Source: 62-47 sp051954235 (GTDB lineage: Bacteria; Pseudomonadota; Alphaproteobacteria; Rhizobiales; Xanthobacteraceae). Taken from it: 64,000 nucleotides of DNA. Where the stretch lies: the NCBI GenBank assembly GCA_051954235.1, contig JBQCHY010000114.1, positions 1-64,000 of the forward strand, written 5' to 3'. Positions 17,709-26,322 of the stretch are shown here, in pieces (positions within the stretch are counted from its first letter, which is position 1; every line of letters starts with the position of its first letter). The position numbers and the translations under genes were made by a program. A model generated the notes under the pieces. It did no database searches. It saw only the letters and a program-made list of their open reading frames with translations, and had not been told where the DNA came from.

Positions 17709-18317
17709 CTAACGCGTTCCGCCGAGCGCTCTTGGCAACAGGGATGAACTCAGGTCGCCACCCGCGATGGCGGGCTGCTCCTGCGTGTAGCCGGCCGAGA
17801 AAGACAGGCTGAGGTTCGATGTCGGCCGCACCTCGATGCCTGCGTGGACACCGTATGCGGCCGGCGTGCCTGGGTTCGCGTTGAAGGACGTGATCGTGCT
17901 GAAGACGTCGGGATTGTGTTTCAGCGTATCGACGCCGCCGAACAGCGTCACCGGCATGTTGCCCGCGCCTTTGAAGCTGTAGCCGAACTGGGTGCGGTCG
18001 TGGGACAGCGAATCGAGCGAACTGAACGCGGTCGCGTTGCCAAGTCCGCTCCATCCGAAGCCAGACGTTAGCGCAGTGACCGGAGCGCTGTAGCTTCTGA
18101 ATACAAATCCAGTCTTGTCGGCGTTCCCGAAGTTGAAATTGGGAGCGTCGCTGTACGTCTCCATCCCCGCCGTCGCGGTCGCGCCGTCGCCGAAACCGAA
18201 GGGGCCGAACGGAATCCAGTATTGCACCGGTTCGGATTGAGCGCGCGCGGTGGACGCTGTCAGGCACAAGGCTGTCGCCACGATGGCGAAGCCGCTTTTC
18301 CCAGAGAACGTCGACAT
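17709..18317 (-). CDS. Probable outer-membrane beta-barrel protein
   Basis: A 202-aa protein with a clear signal peptide (GFAIVATALCLTASTARAQS, cleavage near residue 27). The mature part is rich in Gly, Ser, Phe, Tyr and Thr with alternating hydrophobics (TQFGYSFKGAGNM, VHAGIEVRPTSNLSLSFSAGYTQEQ), the pattern of a small outer-membrane barrel. I do not recognise a named family. The start is the ATG at 18317 with GGAG upstream; the longer in-frame extension lacks a signal peptide at its N-terminus and is less likely. Confidence 0.65.
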   Translation of the reverse strand: MSTFSGKSGFAIVATALCLTASTARAQSEPVQYWIPFGPFGFGDGATATAGMETYSDAPNFNFGNADKTGFVFRSYSAPVTALTSGFGWSGLGNATAFSSLDSLSHDRTQFGYSFKGAGNMPVTLFGGVDTLKHNPDVFSTITSFNANPGTPAAYGVHAGIEVRPTSNLSLSFSAGYTQEQPAIAGGDLSSSLLPRALGGTR

Positions 18318-18438
18318 CCGCGCTCCATTGATCCGTGCGCGAGGATTATACGACGCGTGTGGTTCGGAGACCAGCACGCCGGACTCATATCGCAGCAACT
18401 TGGAACCGGTTGATTGTCTGTCGTCGCTCACGCAAGCG

Positions 18439-21400
18439 TTATGCCCGCGCGGTGACTCGCGGGAACGTCACTTCGATTAAAGTGCCCGATCGCGGCACGC
18501 TCTTGATCTGGAACCGGGCGCGGTTGGCTTCGACCAGGGCCTTTGTCAACGCGAGGCTGACGCCGACGTGACCCGGCGTCTGATCCGGCATCGGTGCGCC
18601 GAACGGTTCGACAGCGGCGGCGAGTTCGTTGTCGTTCATGCCATGTCCGGTATCGCGTACCCGCAACACCACATCGCCGTCGTCGGAAAGCGCGCTGGAG
18701 ACGATCACCTGGCCGCCGGCGTTGGCGAGATGGATGGAATTGCCGATCAGGTTCATCGCGATTTGCCGCAGCGTGCGCGCATCGGCAACGATGCTCGGCA
18801 GCGTATGGGCGAGCGATGTGCGGATGATGATCCGCTCGCGATTGGCGCGCGGCTGCATCACAGCGACGCACTGCTCCAGAAGATCGTTGAGATCGTGGTG
18901 GCCGAAGGCAAGATCGAGCTTGCCGGTCTCCGCTCGCGACAGGTCGAGCATTTCATCGACGATAGACGAAACGCGCTCGCCGGACGCTCGAATGTCCTTG
19001 AGATATTCGGCATAGCGTTCGTGACCCAGCGGGCCGAAACGCTCGTCGATCATGACGTCGGCAAAGCCGATGATGGCGTTGAGCGGTGTGCGGATCTCGT
19101 GGCTGACGCGCGCCAGCACGTCGGCCTTGGCGGTGGCGGCGCGTTCGGTCTGGCGGCGCGCCACATGCTGCGCGGCCTCGTCCTTCTTGCTTTGGGTCAG
19201 ATCGCGAAACACCGCGAAGTAATTCGGGCTGCCGGGCATGGTGCGGCCGATCGTCATGGCGAGCGGCAGGAAGCCGCCTTCGCGCACGCGTCCCAACATC
19301 TCGCGTCCATGATCGAGCAGGCTGGCAGCATCGGCGTTGGCGACGCTGTCGAAATAGTCGCGCACGGCCTTTTCGCTTTCCGGGGCGAACAAGTCCGGCA
19401 AAGTTCGCTGCGTGAGTTCGTCGCCGCTGGAGCCGAACAGCGCTTCGGCGCTGCGATTGCAGGCGCTGATGCGACCGGTGCGATCGAACATCACCACGCC
19501 TTCGGCCATGGTGTCGAGAATGGCGCCGAGTTCTTCGGCATTGACCTGACCGGCAGCGGGAGGCGGCGGCGAGGGCGCAGTCGCGGCGGGTGCGGCCGCT
19601 GTTGCACGCGCGGTTTCGGTCAGGATCAGGGCGAGCGCCGGCGCTCCATCCCATGTGATTGTGGAGAGGTGAGCCGGAACTGATGCGACCGATGTATTTT
19701 GCGTGGCGACCGTCACCGCCGTGCCGGCATCGTCGATGCTGTTGGCGACGGCGTCCGCCGGGTCGATGTAGAGTGCGTCGAGACCGCCGGCGGCCTCCAG
19801 CGCATTCCGATCGTGGAAACCGACGCGCATCAGGAAGGCGCGGTTGACATAAAGCAGTCGCTCCAGCCGGTAGACCAGCACGCCGGACGGCAGCAGGTCC
19901 AACAGTTGCGTATCGCGCGCGTTGTCGTCGTGGGGCGATGGAGAGGGCCGCTGCGATTCGTCCGGAGCAACGTCGTGCTCGGCTTCCAGCTTCGCGGGTA
20001 TGTCAGTCTTTTTGGCGGCATCTAACGGCGTCGCGTCAGCCTCGCCCGTTTCGTTTTCCAGCCGCGCCGACAGTTGCCGGGCCAGTTCGTGGAAGGCGTT
20101 GTTTTCCACGGGCGTCAGCGTCGGCAGTTTCGCATCGGGCGAGGGCCGAAACGGCACCACGTTCTGAGGAGTTTCGAGGACATTATCCAAGATCGTATCC
20201 GGATCGGTTGGCAGAGCAGGCGGTGCATCCACCGCAGAAGGCGCATGGTCGGGGGAAGGCGGTGCGTCTTCCACCGGCGAAGACGTGTGGTCCGCGGAAG
20301 GCGCTGTCGGTGCAGTCTTTGTGCTCGGAGCTGGTGTGTGCGGAACGTCGGCAGCGAGTGGGCGTGGCGCGGGAAGATCGTGAAAGAGTGTAGCGTGTTG
20401 ACCGTTCGCCAGTTTGCTGAGCCGCGCGAGATCGCGGCAGACACCGAAGCCGCGATAGCCCGCGAAGTTGCGCGCGCGGTCGAACACCGGCAGCCCGGAC
20501 AACTCCACCGGCAAACGCTGGCCGTGATGATCCACAGGCCAGTTCAGCGTGATGCCGCTCCAGGTTTCGTGCGTCGCCACGGCTTTTTCGACAAGTCCCT
20601 GCGGATCCAGATCAAGCGCTTCGACGATCTCATGCCATGGTCGACCGAACTCTCCGGCGATATGGGTGCCTATCAATCGCATGAAATCATCGGAGCCGAG
20701 CAGGAAGCGGCCATCGGCGTCCATTTGCCAGACGAAGCGGATCGGCTGCACCGCGTCGGATGGGAGCGAGACGATAGCTGGCGTGGGCTCGGTCACTCCG
20801 GTATGTGAAGCGACGTGATCGGCGGCAGGCGACTGAGTTTGCGGGGGAGCGGCCGATACATTGGCCGCGTCCACCCCTTCATGATGGGACGCGTGAGGCC
20901 AGATCGGCTCTTCGACGGAATCGTCCGCAGGCGGTGCTGCCGGCGTCGCGGCTGCATTATTCTCTGATGCGCCGGGTGCGTTCGATGTGTCGACTGTTAC
21001 ATCTTCGACAGCTGATGCATGTTGCATCGGCTCATCCGCGTCGTTGTCCAGATCGACGAGCGTTTCCCATGGCGCCATGTGCGCCATCGCTCGCTCGACG
21101 GACACTGGAGGCGGCGGCGCGGTCGGCTCCGGCGCAGCGTTCTCATGTGGAATCGCAACTGGCACAGCAGCCGGAGCGATGGTCGCGATCAAACCGATAT
21201 CGTTGCCGCTGCCGATTCGTTGCAGCACGACGTGTCCGATGTCGATGGTTGCTTCGGCATGACCTGTGTTCAGCGCATCATCGCGTGCTCGCGCCAGATC
21301 GACGTCGGCAAGATTGCAACCGTTGAGCATCGGCCGCGCGGTTTTGCTGGCACCCGCCAACCGACCGTCGTGTGTGAATGCTGCCATCGGCATGTCGACG

Positions 21401-21816
21401 GCTTCGACGATGCGCCGCAGCCGTTCACCGAGCGGCATCGCGCGTCCCATCGCGGCGGCGGCGACGATCAGGATTCCATCCTCACCATTGGTGAAGGGCA
21501 GGCGGGTGCAGATGCAGGTGACAAGACCGCCGAGCGACGCGCCGAAGCCGCGCAACCGTTCCAGGCGCGGCGGCATATCCGGCAGCAGTCGCACAGCGAG
21601 TTGGGACACCTGCCGACGTTGCTGATCGGCGGGACCGAAAGTCCGGGCGGCGAGTGTTCCGGCGTCGGCCGCGCCGAGCAGCGCCACGCCGACCGGGTTT
21701 GCCCACAGCAGATGCGCACCATCCGGCGTCCATAGCCAGGCCGGCGACGCGCTGGTGGCGTGAATCGCCAGCCGGGCGTCGTGCAGTCCTCGCAACTGGA
21801 ATTCCGCGTTGTTCAT
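18439..21816 (-). CDS. Large PAS-domain sensor histidine kinase
   Basis: An 1125-aa cytoplasmic kinase (no membrane segments seen). PAS-like regions lie near the N-terminus (SPAWLWTPDGAHLLWANPVG) and in the centre (FVWQMDADGRFLLGSDDFM), with two more near residues 640 and 765 (LGAILDTMAEGVVMFDRTG). The phosphoacceptor motif RVSHEIRTPLNAIIGF has its His near residue 906. The ATPase domain follows, with N-box MNLIGNSIHLANAGG and G-box VRDTGHGM. The H-box and FADVMIDERFGPLG segment resemble PdhS/PleC-type kinases of alphaproteobacteria. Long Pro/Ala/Glu-rich linkers separate the PAS domains. The ATG at 21816 or the GTG at 21822 may be the start. No response regulator is adjacent. Confidence 0.88.
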   Translation of the reverse strand: MNNAEFQLRGLHDARLAIHATSASPAWLWTPDGAHLLWANPVGVALLGAADAGTLAARTFGPADQQRRQVSQLAVRLLPDMPPRLERLRGFGASLGGLVTCICTRLPFTNGEDGILIVAAAAMGRAMPLGERLRRIVEAVDMPMAAFTHDGRLAGASKTARPMLNGCNLADVDLARARDDALNTGHAEATIDIGHVVLQRIGSGNDIGLIATIAPAAVPVAIPHENAAPEPTAPPPPVSVERAMAHMAPWETLVDLDNDADEPMQHASAVEDVTVDTSNAPGASENNAAATPAAPPADDSVEEPIWPHASHHEGVDAANVSAAPPQTQSPAADHVASHTGVTEPTPAIVSLPSDAVQPIRFVWQMDADGRFLLGSDDFMRLIGTHIAGEFGRPWHEIVEALDLDPQGLVEKAVATHETWSGITLNWPVDHHGQRLPVELSGLPVFDRARNFAGYRGFGVCRDLARLSKLANGQHATLFHDLPAPRPLAADVPHTPAPSTKTAPTAPSADHTSSPVEDAPPSPDHAPSAVDAPPALPTDPDTILDNVLETPQNVVPFRPSPDAKLPTLTPVENNAFHELARQLSARLENETGEADATPLDAAKKTDIPAKLEAEHDVAPDESQRPSPSPHDDNARDTQLLDLLPSGVLVYRLERLLYVNRAFLMRVGFHDRNALEAAGGLDALYIDPADAVANSIDDAGTAVTVATQNTSVASVPAHLSTITWDGAPALALILTETARATAAAPAATAPSPPPPAAGQVNAEELGAILDTMAEGVVMFDRTGRISACNRSAEALFGSSGDELTQRTLPDLFAPESEKAVRDYFDSVANADAASLLDHGREMLGRVREGGFLPLAMTIGRTMPGSPNYFAVFRDLTQSKKDEAAQHVARRQTERAATAKADVLARVSHEIRTPLNAIIGFADVMIDERFGPLGHERYAEYLKDIRASGERVSSIVDEMLDLSRAETGKLDLAFGHHDLNDLLEQCVAVMQPRANRERIIIRTSLAHTLPSIVADARTLRQIAMNLIGNSIHLANAGGQVIVSSALSDDGDVVLRVRDTGHGMNDNELAAAVEPFGAPMPDQTPGHVGVSLALTKALVEANRARFQIKSVPRSGTLIEVTFPRVTARA

Positions 21817-22195
21817 CGCCACGCCATGGTTGAGGTCCGGATGCCTAAGGATTCACTGTCCGAGGGGCGCGCTCGGGCAAATAGGCTTAACATTTGGTTA
21901 GTATCGCCTCCGGCGGCGATCCGGTCCACGGTTAGCGCGGAACAATGCAAGTGAAAGCCGCAATAGCGTTAATTTGGCGGCCACGCGGGTGGGATTCTGA
22001 AGTGTCCCGTCAAACTGCGCTCTAGCCGATCGACCTACCGGACGATTGGTTGGATATATTGCATTGCACAAAAAATCTTGGTAGAAAGGGCCGCTGGGGA
22101 CCTTGATGGGCGACGTGGTTGCGGCCCGGTTCGGCAAGATGTCGCGTCACATGGGGATGGCGCCAGCTTGGACTCATCGAATAAGGGGCGCTGCC
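21817..22195. promoter_or_regulatory. 379-bp divergent intergenic region, kinase/phasin
   Basis: Holds the promoters of the kinase and the phasin gene. Within it, TTGCATTGCACA (22059-22070) is a near-palindromic TGCA-type sequence similar to the TGC-rich sites reported for the PHA regulator PhaR in related bacteria; this link is inference. An in-frame extension of the phasin ORF runs through here but has no phasin features. No RNA gene is seen. Confidence 0.4.
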
Positions 22196-22630
22196 ATGGC
22201 CGACTTCTCGCATTCATTCAATATTCCCGCGACAACCTTTGGAATTCCCGAGCCGGTTCGCGCTTTCGTTGAAAGCGGCGTCGCTCAGGCGCAGCAGAAT
22301 TACGATCGGCTCAAGGATGTTGCCCAGGGCAACAACGTCGCGGTCGAGGCGGTGTTCGACGTCACCAGCAAGGGCATCAGCGATTACTCGACCAAAATGC
22401 TGGGATTCTTCCAGGCCAATACTTTCGCCATGTTCGATCTGGCGCAGCAACTGGCCGGGGTGAAGTCTTTCCCGCAGGCAGCCGAACTGTGGCAGTCCCA
22501 TGCGCGCAAGCAGATGGAAACCCTCACCGACCAGTCGCGGGAATTGGTGGAACTGTCGCGCAAGGTCGCGACCGACGCCGTAGAGCCGTTCAAGGACAGC
22601 GTCGCCAAGCTGTTCCAGCCGGTGGCGTAA
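22196..22630 (+). CDS. Phasin family protein
   Basis: A 144-residue helical, amphipathic protein of the phasin_2 type. These coat polyhydroxyalkanoate granules and control their size and number. The family pattern is visible in FVESGVAQAQQNYDRLKDVAQGNNVAVEAVFDVTSKG and DLAQQLAGVKSFPQAAELWQSHARKQMETLTDQ. The ATG at 22196 has AAGGGG seven bases upstream, so the longer frame starting at 22103 is rejected. It is monocistronic, with a terminator-like hairpin after it. Confidence 0.9.
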   Translation: MADFSHSFNIPATTFGIPEPVRAFVESGVAQAQQNYDRLKDVAQGNNVAVEAVFDVTSKGISDYSTKMLGFFQANTFAMFDLAQQLAGVKSFPQAAELWQSHARKQMETLTDQSRELVELSRKVATDAVEPFKDSVAKLFQPVA

Positions 22631-22648
22631 CCGCGCCGGTCCGCATGC

Positions 22649-22681
22649 CCGGCGAGCGGCTTCGCGAGGCCGGATTTTTTC
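22649..22681 (+). terminator. Probable terminator after the phasin gene
   Basis: A GC-rich stem (CCGGC at 22649-22653 with GCCGG at 22668-22672, plus inner pairing) is followed by a run of seven T residues near 22674-22680. Confidence 0.65.
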
Positions 22682-22779
22682 AGGAGCAGCCCCGAAATCC
22701 CGGTCATCGCGGACTTGCCAAACAGCGGCATTGCACCTAGTTTCCGGCCCGTTCGCACCCGCCTCACGCGGGTCAGGAT

Positions 22780-22856
22780 GCAGTTGTAGCTCAGTTGGTT
22801 AGAGCGCCTGTCTGTGGAACAGGAGGTCGGTGGTTCGAGCCCACCCAACTGTACCA
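22780..22856 (+). tRNA. tRNA-His (GTG)
   Basis: A complete 77-base cloverleaf with the CCA end encoded. The D arm (GCTCAGTTGGTTAGAGC), anticodon stem CCTGT/ACAGG around loop CTGTGGA (anticodon GTG at 22814-22816), and T arm GGTTCGAGCC are all visible. The acceptor stem begins with G at 22780 pairing to T at position 72, and the discriminator base is A. The base before it is T, so the G-1 that is nearly universal in tRNA-His is not encoded. This matches the atypical alphaproteobacterial class. The tRNA is followed 85 bases later by an integrase gene. Confidence 0.96.
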
Positions 22857-22941
22857 CAGCAGTTGAATTGCCCTGCAAGCCCAGCAACTTACTGATTGAC
22901 CTAGTCTATTTGTTCGCGCCAAAATACGAAAGGCGCTACAA

Positions 22942-24603
22942 ATGGCAGTCAAGATGGTTGCCTTAAATCGCAACGAAGCTGGGGAATGGGTCGCTCGCAA
23001 GAGCATCCCGGCTGACCTGCGCGATGTGTACAAGCGCCACTATGGCGTGGGGTGGGAGGCTCTGTTTAAGGCCCCAGCAGATACCCCTAAGGCTCAGGCC
23101 AAAGCACTGTGCGCGGAGTGGATTGCAGAGGTTGAAACCCGCATCGCTACGTTGCGCGCTGCCGAAAACGGCGAAGGTCAGCCCCTCACGAAGCTCAACG
23201 CGATTGCCTTGGCGGGCCGATGGTATCTGTGGTTCACAGGACAGCACGAGGCTGACCCCGGGCCCGCAAAGCACTGGGAAGACCTGACCAACTACTTCCT
23301 TTGGGAAGTGCTTCACTCTCACGCGCCTGAGGAATACCACGAGAACCCTAAGGCTGATCCTCATTGGGAATGGGCTAAAGAGCCCGATGTGCGGGAAGCT
23401 GTCAGGCCGGTGGTCGCTGAACTAGGGCGTACAGCATCCTTCCTGATGAGCGAGGGAATAGCGCTAACGCCAGAGGCAAACGCTCTATTCGTTGATGCCG
23501 TTTCCGACAATCTGCTTCTGGCGTTCGCTTTGCTGAAGCAACGCGCGATTGGTGACTATTCACCGGATGATACGCCACGCGCATTCCCGGCCTACACAGA
23601 AGGCTTCCAAGCGCAACAGAGCGGTTTAGATTGCTGGCAGTTGTTTGAGGCTTTCGTAGCCGCAACCTCGTTAGCACCGTCCACCGTGTCACGCTGGCGA
23701 GCTGTGTTCCTGAAATTGCAAAAGGACTTCTCTGACGTAAGTGCTTCCTCGATCACTGAGGATCAGGCGCGAAAGTGGATTGGCAATCTCACTGGCCCCA
23801 AGCGCTCGGCGGAAACCGTAGCATCTGTGTGGATACCAGCAGTGCGGCGCGTGTTTAGTTGGGGTGAACGTGAAAAGCACGTGCGCAAAAATCCGTTTGC
23901 AGGTGCCAAGGTTGAGAAGCCCAAAAAGCAGCGCTTACGTGAGACTGAGGCATTCACGCCCGAGGAAATAAGTATGATCCTCAGCGCTACCTTGGAATAC
24001 ACGGCACCCAAGAGCACCTTTGAGGGCGCACAGCGCTGGGTGATGTGGCTGTGTGCCTATTCGGGAGCGCGCGCGGGAGAGATTACGCAATTGCGCGGTG
24101 CTGACATTAGCAAGCGCGATGATTTTTACGTCATGACGCTTACGCCAGAAGCCGGGACGATAAAGACTAATGAGGCCCGTACCGTGCCGCTACATGAGCA
24201 TGTGATTGCGCAGGGTTTCCTCAGGTTTGTTGAGGCCAAGGGAAAAGGGCCGCTGTTCAGTAATCCACCAAGGCCGCGCAAGGTGCCCATAGACCCTCTT
24301 AAGCCACCGAGGCCACCTGCACAGACCACACGTGCTCGCCTTGGCGCGTGGGTCCGTGAGCTAGGTGTGGATGATCCTGCGGTGAGCCCAACTCATGGCT
24401 GGCGGCATACGTTCAAGCTCTTGGCTGATCGTGCTGGCATTTCGGAAAAGATGAGCGATGCAATCACGGGACATGCGCCCGTAAACGAAGCTCGCAAATA
24501 TGGGCGGGCTCCCGTGCAAGACATGGCTGAGGCTCTTAAGAAATTTCCCCGTTACCAACTGACCAAGGGGGGTAACGAGAAGGCTGCGGGAGAGGAAGCG
24601 TAA
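22942..24603 (+). CDS. Tyrosine-type site-specific recombinase (integrase)
   Basis: A 553-aa phage-type integrase. The C-terminal catalytic domain has the full set: R377 in GARAGEI, H485 and R488 in HGWRHTF, H511 in ITGHA and the nucleophile Y520 in ARKYGR. The N-terminal 100 residues resemble the DUF6538-type arm-binding region (VARKSIPADLRDVYKRHYG), followed by a SAM-like core-binding domain (about residues 230-320). It starts 85 bases after tRNA-His and reads away from it, the usual layout for an element integrated there. All catalytic residues are present, so the enzyme is probably functional. GC content is lower than in the surrounding genes. Confidence 0.93.
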   Translation: MAVKMVALNRNEAGEWVARKSIPADLRDVYKRHYGVGWEALFKAPADTPKAQAKALCAEWIAEVETRIATLRAAENGEGQPLTKLNAIALAGRWYLWFTGQHEADPGPAKHWEDLTNYFLWEVLHSHAPEEYHENPKADPHWEWAKEPDVREAVRPVVAELGRTASFLMSEGIALTPEANALFVDAVSDNLLLAFALLKQRAIGDYSPDDTPRAFPAYTEGFQAQQSGLDCWQLFEAFVAATSLAPSTVSRWRAVFLKLQKDFSDVSASSITEDQARKWIGNLTGPKRSAETVASVWIPAVRRVFSWGEREKHVRKNPFAGAKVEKPKKQRLRETEAFTPEEISMILSATLEYTAPKSTFEGAQRWVMWLCAYSGARAGEITQLRGADISKRDDFYVMTLTPEAGTIKTNEARTVPLHEHVIAQGFLRFVEAKGKGPLFSNPPRPRKVPIDPLKPPRPPAQTTRARLGAWVRELGVDDPAVSPTHGWRHTFKLLADRAGISEKMSDAITGHAPVNEARKYGRAPVQDMAEALKKFPRYQLTKGGNEKAAGEEA

Positions 24604-24723
24604 GTGTTGAAGATAAAATTCGACACGGACCCTGTTAATATTGCATCGGAGATTTTGCGCCGTGGTGAAACAGAGGAAGCTAGCGAAGCGCGGGCAGGCT
24701 GCGCAAACGTTCGGGAAGACTAG
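24604..24723 (+). CDS. Possible 39-aa peptide between int and ParB-like gene
   Basis: A GTG at 24604 follows the integrase stop directly and has GGAGAGGA seven bases upstream. The frame encodes a 39-residue acidic peptide (begins MLKIKFDTDPVNIASE) and overlaps the start of the next gene in another frame. It may be a leader that couples translation of the ParB-like protein. There is no homology evidence, so it is listed only because of the ribosome-binding site and position. Confidence 0.3.
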   Translation: MLKIKFDTDPVNIASEILRRGETEEASEARAGCANVRED

Positions 24724-25594
24724 TAGACTGACCCGGGCGGATGTGAAGGAGCCGCAGGACACGGAAGAATGTTTTAGCGATTTAGAGCAGCGTGCACGGG
24801 AAACGAAGGACGCAATACCAACAGGAATACGCAAGCTGCCCCGCGATCAGATATTCGTGGCGGAAAAGGCCTTCCAATGGCGCACGCCTCGGCAAAACAT
24901 TTCTGAGCGAACCCGGCATGTTCTCGACCTAGCGAAGGTCCTAGTGGACGGGGGCGGACCGCTGGACGCCATCCTCGTGTATCCCATTGGGGCACGATAC
25001 TACGTTGTAGACGGGCACCACCGGCTTGCAGCGTATGATACCGCGAAGTGGACACAGGACATTCCGGCTACGGTCTTCAACGGGACGTTGGCGGAGGCGC
25101 GTCTTGAAGGACTAAAACTCAACAGCAAAAACAAGCTGGCCCTGACTGACCAAGACAAACAGGAAGCCGCGTGGGAGCTTGTGAAGCAGAAAGCAGGCAG
25201 CAAGAGAAAGATCAGCGAATGGACCGGCGTGTCTACCAGCAACATCGCCAACATGAGGCGCGTGTTGGAACGCTTGAAGAAGGACCCTATTCACGCGGAG
25301 GAAGTTGCAGGGGCCACGTGGGCGTATGCACGCCGATTGGACCTCGGGCTTCAAAAGAAAGCACCTGACGATGATTGGCTTGAGAAAGAAGCGGATAAAC
25401 TAGCTGCTCAACTGCTCAAGGTGAATCTTGGGCAAGGCCTTATGAAAAACCCAGACGTAACCGCGTTGGCGCTGGAGAAGCTTAACCCGAAAATCCCCCG
25501 CGCACTTATTGAGCAGTGGATATTTGATCCGCAGTACGACGATCTGATTGAGGGGCTGCTTGAGGAGCGGGATCAAGGGCCGGGGAAGCTTTGA
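24662..25594 (+). CDS. ParB/Srx-fold DNA-binding protein
   Basis: A 310-aa protein. The ParB N-terminal fold is recognisable from DAILVYPIGARYYVVDGHHRLAAYDTA (about residues 100-126), where DGHHR is the nucleotide/phosphate-contact motif. A helix-turn-helix follows (KISEWTGVSTSNIANMRRVLERLK), then a helical C-terminal region. This is the layout of stand-alone ParB-like regulators found on phages and integrative elements, and no ParA partner is present. The first start is a GTG at 24662 or 24665, with CGGAG upstream; the TTG at 24641 is less likely. The likely role is partition, or regulation of the element. Confidence 0.7.
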   Translation: MVKQRKLAKRGQAAQTFGKTSRLTRADVKEPQDTEECFSDLEQRARETKDAIPTGIRKLPRDQIFVAEKAFQWRTPRQNISERTRHVLDLAKVLVDGGGPLDAILVYPIGARYYVVDGHHRLAAYDTAKWTQDIPATVFNGTLAEARLEGLKLNSKNKLALTDQDKQEAAWELVKQKAGSKRKISEWTGVSTSNIANMRRVLERLKKDPIHAEEVAGATWAYARRLDLGLQKKAPDDDWLEKEADKLAAQLLKVNLGQGLMKNPDVTALALEKLNPKIPRALIEQWIFDPQYDDLIEGLLEERDQGPGKL

Positions 25595-25626
25595 TGGTAC
25601 AATCTCTGCTGTATAATTTGTACAGC
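25591..25626 (+). promoter_or_regulatory. Candidate promoter and hairpin after ParB-like gene
   Basis: TTGATG (25591) and TATAAT (25612) look like -35 and -10 boxes, but the spacing of 15 bases is short. The TATAAT lies inside a perfect inverted repeat GCTGTA (25608-25613) / TACAGC (25621-25626) with a seven-base loop, so it might be an operator or a weak terminator. Confidence 0.35.
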
Positions 25627-26138
25627 GGTAAACAGTGGAACTATGAACAAATATTCATAATGTCACTGGGTCCCAGCGTCAGGTGAAATTCCTAGTCAAT
25701 CAATAAACGCACGAGGACTGCGCCCGGTCCGAGTTTCTTCGTTTGGCCAAATGTCCTCAGGTGATTCAGCGCGGGCCGTGTGTTCGCTGTTTCCATTTCC
25801 CGATACCGAGCGTGGTGGCTCCAAAGGCCTCCCAGCGACTCTCCTGAGCCCAGCAAAGAGCATTGTGGATTTCAGATGTAAGAGTCCCCACGAAAACCGA
25901 AGGGGCTCATAGGTCTTAGTATTGGACCCAAATTCCCACAGCGCACACCGCAGTCGTGAGCCGAGCAGCAGCAGCGGTTTACTGGAAATTTTTGAAGCCA
26001 GCAGCGTGACATTTTCGGGAATTTCAGCCGGGAAAGGGGACCCGTTGGAGGGACCCAAGGCAATCACGAGGGGCACATGGGAACTTGTGCGCCCTGTGCT
26101 GATTAGTTCTCTGCGGCAACGTCCGCAGGGAGGTTATA
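25595..26138. other. 544-bp stretch without a convincing gene
   Basis: Apart from the hairpin at its left end and a small stem (CTGCGG 26111-26116 / CCGCAG 26123-26128) at its right end, I see no recognisable gene. A minus-strand frame of 126 codons (25696-26076) has no ribosome-binding site and no family features. The stretch is not visibly repeated elsewhere in the window. It may be a decayed gene or untranslated element DNA. Confidence 0.4.
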
Positions 26139-26294
26139 ATGACAGACCTGCACTTATGGCGGTCAGCGCACGTGAGCCCTACGGATGATATGAGGGGCAC
26201 GGTGCACGAGGAAACCAATTACGCGATTGGCTGGGTATTTAGCGCGCTCCTGACAGCGGTGGTTGTCGCTGCGGTATGGCAGCTTGGGTTCTAG
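26139..26294 (+). CDS. Tiny single-pass membrane protein, 51 aa
   Basis: A 51-residue ORF with a strong ribosome-binding site (AGGGAGG at 26127-26133, five bases before the ATG). The first 28 residues are polar (MTDLHLWRSAHVSPTDDMRG) and the last 22 form one membrane helix (IGWVFSALLTAVVVAAVWQL) ending right at the C-terminus. The layout is like small phage or element proteins such as holin-like or toxin-type peptides, but I recognise no family. It is 12 bases from the IS end, so transcription may be affected by the insertion. Confidence 0.55.
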   Translation: MTDLHLWRSAHVSPTDDMRGTVHEETNYAIGWVFSALLTAVVVAAVWQLGF

Positions 26295-26305
26295 GTTAGG
26301 CCTAA

Positions 26306-26322
26306 CATTACAGTCGTAATTT
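26306..26322. repeat. Left terminal inverted repeat of IS701-type element
   Basis: CATTACAGTCGTAATTT, an exact reverse complement of 27721-27737. Confidence 0.85.

Noticed and set aside
22103..22195. An N-terminal extension of the phasin frame
   Set aside because: The internal ATG at 22196 has a good ribosome-binding site and the protein matches phasins from that point.
25696..26076. A 126-codon minus-strand frame in the accessory segment
   Set aside because: It starts with GTG without a ribosome-binding site and shows no recognisable fold or motif. I treat it as non-coding until there is homology.
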